A stretch of 64,000 nt of DNA from Nitratireductor aquimarinus. Its GTDB lineage: Bacteria; Pseudomonadota; Alphaproteobacteria; Rhizobiales; Rhizobiaceae. Below, in pieces: positions 58,962 to 64,000 of the stretch. The DNA lies in the NCBI RefSeq assembly GCF_017255295.1, contig NZ_JAFKDE010000008.1:186001-250000 (forward strand). Reading direction: 5' to 3'. Position 1 is the stretch's first letter. The number at the start of each line of letters is the position of its first letter. The notes under the pieces were generated by a model, which worked only from the letters and a program-made list of their open reading frames with translations, made no database searches and was not told where the DNA came from. Both the position numbers and the translations under genes were made by a program.

Positions 58962-59030
58962 GTGAACCTGGCAAGCAGTGCCGGGCGGCCAGGGAGGGCC
59001 GCGCGGAGAGAAAATCAAGGGAGGAAAGTC

Positions 59031-60017
59031 ATGAAACTGAAGCATATTGCATTCTGTCTGGCAGCCCTGCTGCCGGCAACGGGCGCCGGCGTCGCGCAGG
59101 CTCAGGAAGAAATCATCTTCGGTCTCAGCGCTGCCACCGGTTCTCTGCAGCAGCAGACGGCCAGCGAGTTCGCACGCCGTGTGAACGAAAAGCTTGATGG
59201 CAAAGCCGTGGTCAAGGTCTTTGACAGCTCTCAGCTGGGCAAGGACAAGGACATGCTGCAGAAGATCAAGCTCGGGACCATGCACCTGACACTGCCGTCT
59301 TCCACCATGCCCGACATTGCGTCGGAATACGCGATCTTCGATCTGCCCTTCCTTGTGGCGGACCGCGAGCATCTGACGAAGATCGACGAGACCCTTTTCA
59401 AGGACGTGCTGGTGCCGGCCGCCATGGAGCAGGGCTATCGCCCGCTGGCGATCTGGGAAAACGGCTTCCGCCAGATCACCAACAATGAGCGCCCGATCAA
59501 CACCCCGGAAGACCTCAAGGGCCTGAAGATCCGCACGCCGAATTCGTCCTGGCGCGTGGCCATGTTCAAGGAATATGGGTCAAACCCGACGCCGATGGGC
59601 TTCTCCGAGGTATTTGTCGCGCTTCAGACCGGCGTGATCGACGGTCAGGAAAATCCGCTGACCAACATTGCCGCCGGCAAGCTCGACGAAGTGCAGGAAT
59701 ACCTGTCGCTTTCGGGCCACGTCTATTCGCCGGCTTATCCGACGGTCGGCGTCGCCGCTTTCGAGAAGCTTGACCCGGAAGTGCAGACCGTTCTCGCCGA
59801 GACGGCACAGGAAGTCGCCATCTGGGCGCGCGAAATGGGCGCTTCCAAGGATGGCGATCTGCTGAAGCAGCTCGAGGAAAACGGCATGAAGGTCAACAAG
59901 GCCGACCGCGCTGCATTCGTCGCGGCCTCCAAGCCACTCTATGACAAATTCGCCGCCGAAGTCGAAAACGGTCAGGCGATGATCGATCAGGCGCTGTCGC
60001 TGGCCGACGGTTCCTGA
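59031..60017 (+). CDS. dctP: TRAP transporter solute-binding protein (DctP type)
   Basis: 328 residues. Signal peptide ends AQAQEE, then the DctP fold: SAATGSLQQQTASEFARRVNEKLDGKAVVKVFDSSQLGKDKDMLQKIKLG and the carboxylate-binding RTPNSSWRVAMFKEYGSNPTPMGFSEVFVALQTGVIDGQENPLTNI, quoted as family blocks of overlapping parts (SSQLGKDKDML; GVIDGQENP). The Arg in KIRTPNS contacts the substrate carboxylate. Begins the TRAP operon downstream of pdxA2; ligand is probably a tetronate or other acid sugar. Confidence 0.93.
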   Translation: MKLKHIAFCLAALLPATGAGVAQAQEEIIFGLSAATGSLQQQTASEFARRVNEKLDGKAVVKVFDSSQLGKDKDMLQKIKLGTMHLTLPSSTMPDIASEYAIFDLPFLVADREHLTKIDETLFKDVLVPAAMEQGYRPLAIWENGFRQITNNERPINTPEDLKGLKIRTPNSSWRVAMFKEYGSNPTPMGFSEVFVALQTGVIDGQENPLTNIAAGKLDEVQEYLSLSGHVYSPAYPTVGVAAFEKLDPEVQTVLAETAQEVAIWAREMGASKDGDLLKQLEENGMKVNKADRAAFVAASKPLYDKFAAEVENGQAMIDQALSLADGS

Positions 60018-60099
60018 CGCCCCAGGGTGGCGTCTCAACATGGGCGCCACCCGCCACTTCCACTCGATTTGCATTCTGCCCGGCTTGGGGTTTCTTGAT

Positions 60100-60657
60100 A
60101 TGGTTCGGCTCGCCCATTGGCTCGATCTTTTTCTGCAGGCGGTCACGCTGACCCTGCTTTTGGCGCTCTCCTGCGTTGTGGTGCTCGGTGTCGTGTTTCG
60201 ATACTCGGGCAATTCGCTCATCTGGTATGATGAGGTCGCGGCGGTGCTCCTCGCCTGGATCACCTTTTCCGGAGCGGTTCTGGCCACGCTGCGCAATGCG
60301 CATCTGGGCTTCAATGGCCTCCTTCTCGGCTCGCCGCCTGCCATTCGAATGCTGCTCTTCTGGCTTGGCGAGACCATCTTCATCGGCGCCTTCGCCGCAA
60401 TGGCCTGGGCCGGCTGGGCCATTCTGGAAATTTTTGGCAATGAAAGCATGACGACGCTGCGTTTCGTGCCGCGAAGCTTCGTGCAGTCGGTTCTGCCCTT
60501 GAGCGCCGGACTGATGATCGTCGGCCGCCTTCTCACCCTGCCGGAACGTCTGCGCAGCACGCAGGCCGGCATTGATCCGGAAGCCGTCGAAATCGAACAT
60601 GAAATTGCCCGCGCGCAGGATGAATTGTCGCGTGTTCAGGCGGAGAACGCACGATGA
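60100..60657 (+). CDS. dctQ: TRAP transporter small membrane subunit (DctQ)
   Basis: 185 residues with four membrane segments and a charged C-terminal tail. RYSGNSLIWYDEVAAVLLAWITFSGAVLATLRNAHLGF is the family's central block, quoted here as RYSGNSLIWYDE and AWITFSGAVLA. I start at ATG 60100, preceded by GGGG; an in-frame ATG at 60040 adds an unusual leader. Overlaps dctM by four bases. Confidence 0.88.
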   Translation: MVRLAHWLDLFLQAVTLTLLLALSCVVVLGVVFRYSGNSLIWYDEVAAVLLAWITFSGAVLATLRNAHLGFNGLLLGSPPAIRMLLFWLGETIFIGAFAAMAWAGWAILEIFGNESMTTLRFVPRSFVQSVLPLSAGLMIVGRLLTLPERLRSTQAGIDPEAVEIEHEIARAQDELSRVQAENAR

Positions 60658-61940
60658 GTGAAGCCCTTATCCTTCTTTCCATGTTCGCGATGATCGCAAT
60701 CGGCCTGCCGATTGCCGTGTCGATCCTCGCCAGCGCGCTTGCCGGCCTCTGGCTGCTCAACGGTCATCTGGGCTTTCTGAACGCCGCGCTCTCCATCTTC
60801 GATGGCGCGACCAGCTTTCCGCTGATTGCGATCCCGCTCTTCATCCTTGCCGGCGCGCTGATGAACACCGGCGGCATTTCCACGCGCCTCATCGCCTTTG
60901 TTTCCGCACTCATCGGCTTCATCCGCGGCGGCCTCGCCATGGTCAATGTGGGTGTGTCGATGTTCTTTGCAGAGATCTCCGGCTCCGCCGTGGCCGATGT
61001 TGCCGCCACGGGTTCGGTGCTGATCCCCGCCATGAAGAAGCGCGGCTACAATCCGCGTTTCGCGGCGGCCATCACCTCGTCATCGGCTTCGCTGGCGATC
61101 ATCATTCCGCCGTCGATCCCGATGATCCTCTATGGCGCCCTGTCCAACACGTCGATCGTGCAGCTATTCGTGGCCGGCATCGTTCCGGGCGTGCTTGGCG
61201 GCTTTCTTCTCATGGCGCTCTCCTATTATTTCGCCGTGCGTTACAACCTGCCGCGCGAGGATGGCTTCAGCCTTCCGCGCCTGTGGCACGCGACAAAGGA
61301 TGCTGCCTGGGCGCTCGTTCTGCCAATCATCATTCTGGGTGGCATTTTCGGCGGTCTGGTCACGGCAACGGAGGGTGCAGGCCTCGCGGTTGTCACCGCA
61401 CTCTTCATCGGCGTGTTCATCTACCGGGAGATCGACCTCGGGCGGCTTTATCATTCGCTCGTGGAGGGCGTCGTGCAGACCGCCGTGGTCATGCTTCTGG
61501 TCGCAAGCTCTGCCGTTCTCGGCCTCTACCTCACCGAAACGGAGCTGCCGCAGCGCCTGGCGCAGGGCATTCTGTCGATCACGACGAACAAGCTCATCGT
61601 CCTGATGATCATCAATGTCTTCCTGCTGTTCCTCGGCATGATCTTGCACGGTGCAGCGGCCATCATCCTGACCGTTCCGATCTTCATGCCGCTCGTGCAC
61701 CAGCTTGGCATTGATCCGGTGCAGTTCGGCATTCTTCTGACGCTGAACATCGCACTCGGTCAGCAGACCCCGCCGGTCGCCAGTGTTCTGGTCACCTCCT
61801 GCTCCATCGCCAAGACGGATGTGTGGAGCACGACCAAGACCAATCTGCCCTTCATCGCGGTTCTGATGCTGGTGCTGCTGCTCGTCACCTATGTGCCGCC
61901 AGTGTCACTGGGCCTGGTCGACGCCTTCTACGACCGCTAG
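60654..61940 (+). CDS. dctM: TRAP transporter large membrane subunit (DctM)
   Basis: 428 residues, about 12 membrane segments. Signature stretches: LIAIPLFILAGALMNTGGI, FFAEISGSAVADVAATGSVLIPAMKKRGYNPRFAAAITSSSASLAIIIPPSIPMILYG (in parts) and the second-half LTLNIALGQQTPPVASVLVTSC. Complete length. Together with DctP and DctQ it is a sodium- or proton-coupled high-affinity acid-sugar importer. Sodium for it could be supplied by Nqr if that complex pumps. Confidence 0.95.
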   Translation: MSEALILLSMFAMIAIGLPIAVSILASALAGLWLLNGHLGFLNAALSIFDGATSFPLIAIPLFILAGALMNTGGISTRLIAFVSALIGFIRGGLAMVNVGVSMFFAEISGSAVADVAATGSVLIPAMKKRGYNPRFAAAITSSSASLAIIIPPSIPMILYGALSNTSIVQLFVAGIVPGVLGGFLLMALSYYFAVRYNLPREDGFSLPRLWHATKDAAWALVLPIIILGGIFGGLVTATEGAGLAVVTALFIGVFIYREIDLGRLYHSLVEGVVQTAVVMLLVASSAVLGLYLTETELPQRLAQGILSITTNKLIVLMIINVFLLFLGMILHGAAAIILTVPIFMPLVHQLGIDPVQFGILLTLNIALGQQTPPVASVLVTSCSIAKTDVWSTTKTNLPFIAVLMLVLLLVTYVPPVSLGLVDAFYDR

Positions 61941-61966
61941 GTGTCCCCCGCGAAATGCAGGCCTTG

Positions 61967-62003
61967 AAAACGCCCATCGTTTCAATGAGACGGTGGGCGT
62001 TTT
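61967..62003. terminator. Bidirectional terminator after dctM
   Basis: AAAACGCCCA (61967-61976) pairs with TGGGCGTTTT (61994-62003). The A-run and T-run on both sides make it work for dctM and the convergent GGDEF/EAL gene. Confidence 0.8.
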
Positions 62004-62014
62004 AGCGTCAGGAC

Positions 62015-63613
62015 CTAGCGTGACGAACGGTTGCCGGACGTCCGGGCGGGCGCATGGGTCCGCGCCTGTTCCCGCGTTCTCCCTGAAGGCAGGAGGTCGC
62101 TCGTATCGACGAATTCTTCGAGCGCAAACGGTTTGCTGAAATAGTACCCCTGCGCCACGTCAATGGCCGTATTCTGCTTAAGATATTCCACTTCTTCCAG
62201 CGTCTCGACACCTTCGATCACCAGCTTCATGTCCAGCGCATGGCCGAGCGATTCAATGGTCTTGAGAACGCTCTGGCTGCGCGGGCGGCAGTGAACGTTC
62301 TGCACGAAGGAACGGTCTATCTTCAGTTCATCGGCGGTGACTGCGGCAAGTGCGGAAAGCGAGGAATAGCCGACCCCGAAATCGTCGATTGAGAGCTTCA
62401 CGCCCGCTTCGCGCAGCATGGGCAGCGTGTTTTTGCTCAGGAGCTCACCATTCAGGAATGCTTCTTCCGTGATTTCGAGAATGAAGCGCTCGGGGCGATG
62501 ATACGAGGTCAGAAGGTCGAGCAGGTTGCGGGTAAAAACCGGACTGCTCGCCTGATGCGCAGTGATGTTGAGGCTGATGGAAATGCTCGGTGCGAAGACG
62601 GCGTCGATGCGCGGCAGGGAGTCCATCACCTCGTGTGCGACATGCTCAGAAACCGCATCAATGATGCCGGCATCCGTGGCCAGATTCACGAAATCGCCGA
62701 GCGCCTGCAGTTTTCCATCGTCATCGCGCCAGCGCAGAAGCGTTTCAACGCCAACCACCGTGTTGTCCCTCAGGCTCACCTTGGGCTGATAGACGCAGCA
62801 GAGTTTCTGGTCACGCAGCGCCGTGCGCAACCGCTGTTCGATGGACATATCGGTGGTGCCGCGCAGGGCAGACGCTGTCGGCTTGTAGCCGATCCGGCCT
62901 TTCGATTCCGACTTCGCCGCGCGCAGCGCCTGATCGGCGGAAACGAGCAGGGTCTCGAAATCCGCACCATCTTCGGCAAACAGGCTGATGCCGATGGAAG
63001 CCGAGGAAAATGTCTCGATGCCCTGAATGAGAAAGGGCTCCTTGGCGCGGGCGAGCAGCTGGTTCGCATAATCGGAAATGTCGAGATCTTCGAGATCGGT
63101 GACGAAGATGCAGAACATGCCGTTTGCGAGATAACCCAGAACATCGCAACTGCGCACGCAGGACGACATGCGTTCAGAGAAGGCGGCGATCAGGAGGTTC
63201 GTGAAGGCGGCCCCGTAATAGTCATTGGTACGGCCAAGCCCGTCGAGATCGATCAGGAAAAGCGCTGCCTGCCGGTCGGCATGCGTTTGCAGTTCCGCCC
63301 CGACCATGCGGCCAAGCAGGGTCTTGTTCGGCAATCCCGTCAGTTCATCGAAGAAGGCAAGCCGGAATATCTCTTCATCGAGATCGGGCAGGGCTTCGGC
63401 ATCCAGCCACAGGCTCACATTGAAGCTGCGGTCGCCTGTCTGCGTGGCAAAACGCATTTCCCGCACCGTCGCCTCGTCTCCGGAAAGCCGGTGCAGGCCC
63501 GCCTGTCGGTTGGCATAGACTTCCAGCCCATCCGCATCCGTAACGGCCAGCCCGAAGGAGGCGTTTTCCAGAATTCCCTCCAGATCGGAGGGCAGGGCGC
63601 GGGCAGGAGGCAT
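62015..63613 (-). CDS. PAS-GGDEF(degenerate)-EAL protein, putative c-di-GMP phosphodiesterase
   Basis: 532 residues: a short PAS-like N-terminus (about 10-70), a GGDEF domain (about 80-240) and a EAL domain (about 255-510). The GGDEF motif itself is degenerate, LANGM in the place after VLGY, so it should not synthesise c-di-GMP. The EAL domain keeps the acidic site residues: ETLLRW (ETL for EAL), ISLNITA, LEITEEAFL, IDDFGVGYSSLSAL, KIDRSFV, VIEGVET and QGYYFSKPF. Phosphodiesterase activity is therefore likely. No membrane segment is seen. Confidence 0.9.
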   Translation of the reverse strand: MPPARALPSDLEGILENASFGLAVTDADGLEVYANRQAGLHRLSGDEATVREMRFATQTGDRSFNVSLWLDAEALPDLDEEIFRLAFFDELTGLPNKTLLGRMVGAELQTHADRQAALFLIDLDGLGRTNDYYGAAFTNLLIAAFSERMSSCVRSCDVLGYLANGMFCIFVTDLEDLDISDYANQLLARAKEPFLIQGIETFSSASIGISLFAEDGADFETLLVSADQALRAAKSESKGRIGYKPTASALRGTTDMSIEQRLRTALRDQKLCCVYQPKVSLRDNTVVGVETLLRWRDDDGKLQALGDFVNLATDAGIIDAVSEHVAHEVMDSLPRIDAVFAPSISISLNITAHQASSPVFTRNLLDLLTSYHRPERFILEITEEAFLNGELLSKNTLPMLREAGVKLSIDDFGVGYSSLSALAAVTADELKIDRSFVQNVHCRPRSQSVLKTIESLGHALDMKLVIEGVETLEEVEYLKQNTAIDVAQGYYFSKPFALEEFVDTSDLLPSGRTREQARTHAPARTSGNRSSR

Positions 63614-63616
63614 CTG

Positions 63617-64000
63617 CTAGCGGCTCAGATATTCACGGCGCGCCTGCTGCAGGGCCTTGGAAATCTTGTCTTCTGCCTGTTCTGCACGCTGGTAGGCTGC
63701 GTTGCCGGACGGCATTTGGGAACCGATGCTCTCGCTCTGTCCGGCACTCGCCGTCTGCCCCTGCGCCTGGCTCATGATCGAGCCGCGCCAGCGCTCAACG
63801 ACCGCGTTGACAAACTCGGTTCTGGAGGCGGGGCTCAGATCTTTCGGCAGCGCGGCAGCAGCTTCGCTTCGCGGCAGGAGTTCCTGCGAAAGACGATTGA
63901 AAACGAACTGGACGGGAAGCGGCATGCCTTCGCCGAAACCGACAACTTCACCCGTCCCAAGAGACGGCACGAATTCCAGCAGATTGGCCGTTGCGTCGGA
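63617..64000 (-). CDS. C-terminal part of a HerA-like/DUF853-type ATPase, 5' end outside the window
   Basis: 128 codons visible, open to the right edge: SDATANLLEFVPSLGTGEVVGFGEGMPLPVQFVFNRL (in parts: ANLLEFVPSLG, GFGEGMPLP) is the characteristic end of the DUF87/DUF853 helicase-like ATPases. The rest, LLPRSEAAAALPKDLSP, is followed by a Gln-rich linker and a short C-terminal helix. Walker motifs lie beyond the window. It stops three bases before the GGDEF/EAL start region and may be co-transcribed with it. Confidence 0.75.
   Translation of the reverse strand, partial: SDATANLLEFVPSLGTGEVVGFGEGMPLPVQFVFNRLSQELLPRSEAAAALPKDLSPASRTEFVNAVVERWRGSIMSQAQGQTASAGQSESIGSQMPSGNAAYQRAEQAEDKISKALQQARREYLSR

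Noticed and set aside
1-64000. CRISPR arrays, tRNA/rRNA genes, insertion sequences or prophage
   Set aside because: I looked for regularly spaced repeats, cloverleaf-like segments, transposases, integrases and terminal repeats and saw none that could be supported.

Overview
The window looks like a chromosomal (or large-replicon) segment of an alphaproteobacterium of the order Hyphomicrobiales, perhaps a Phyllobacteriaceae-like relative. This rests on the high-GC codon use, many GntR/LysR/ROK-controlled uptake-and-catabolism operons, TctCBA, TRAP and ABC importers, a DUF1403-ScpB pair, and a palindromic intergenic element (1004..1050) resembling those common in rhizobial and Brucella-like genomes. 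The order-level call is an inference; the genus cannot be fixed from the sequence. I saw no rRNA, tRNA, insertion sequence, prophage or CRISPR array.

Layout. 1-3062: tripartite tricarboxylate transporter tctCBA (tctC cut by the window edge), then a GntR regulator. 3863-5464: exported choloylglycine-hydrolase-family protein and a CBS-domain protein. 5461-11953 (minus): a compact operon nqrA-B-C-D-E-F, apbE, nqrM and the CBS gene. It is read divergently from a periplasmic pentaheme cytochrome c (12073-13272). NqrB is unusually short and I cannot find its covalent-FMN motif. 13393-19365: M20 amidohydrolase, LysR, 3-hydroxyisobutyrate-dehydrogenase-like and aldehyde dehydrogenases and two membrane proteins (DUF3100-like plus a small partner). 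19719-27522: ROK regulator, M20 hydrolase, two tandem paralogous binding proteins, permease, YhfX-type PLP protein and ATPase, apparently one uptake/catabolic unit. 27590-28942: NSS-family sodium symporter. 29319-30939: DUF1403 and ScpB.

30950-36532: EutH-like transporter, GcvT-fused dimethylglycine/sarcosine-type dehydrogenase and choline/ethanolamine-kinase-like protein (minus), divergent from a DeoR regulator. 36646-39894: TPP riboswitch followed by ykoF and thiXZY, a thiamin-precursor uptake operon. 39958-44010 (minus): phytase-like esterase protein, then a DUF4956/VTC/PiT phosphate-polyphosphate module. 44234-45183: msrA/msrB. 45331-48216: ECF sigma/anti-sigma pair divergent from a subtilisin-like protease with a 15-Asp run. 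48333: PACE-type efflux protein.

48783-61940 is an acid-sugar catabolic island. The minus-strand arm has an IlvD/Edd dehydratase, GntR, SDR dehydrogenase, FAH-family hydrolase and a beta-hydroxyacid dehydrogenase. The plus-strand arm has otnK, otnC, otnI, then pdxA2 and a TRAP transporter, with a second GntR in between. Three palindromes sharing the TGTATACA-type core lie at its promoters and probably unite it as a local regulon. The window ends with a degenerate-GGDEF/EAL protein and the C-terminus of a HerA-like ATPase.
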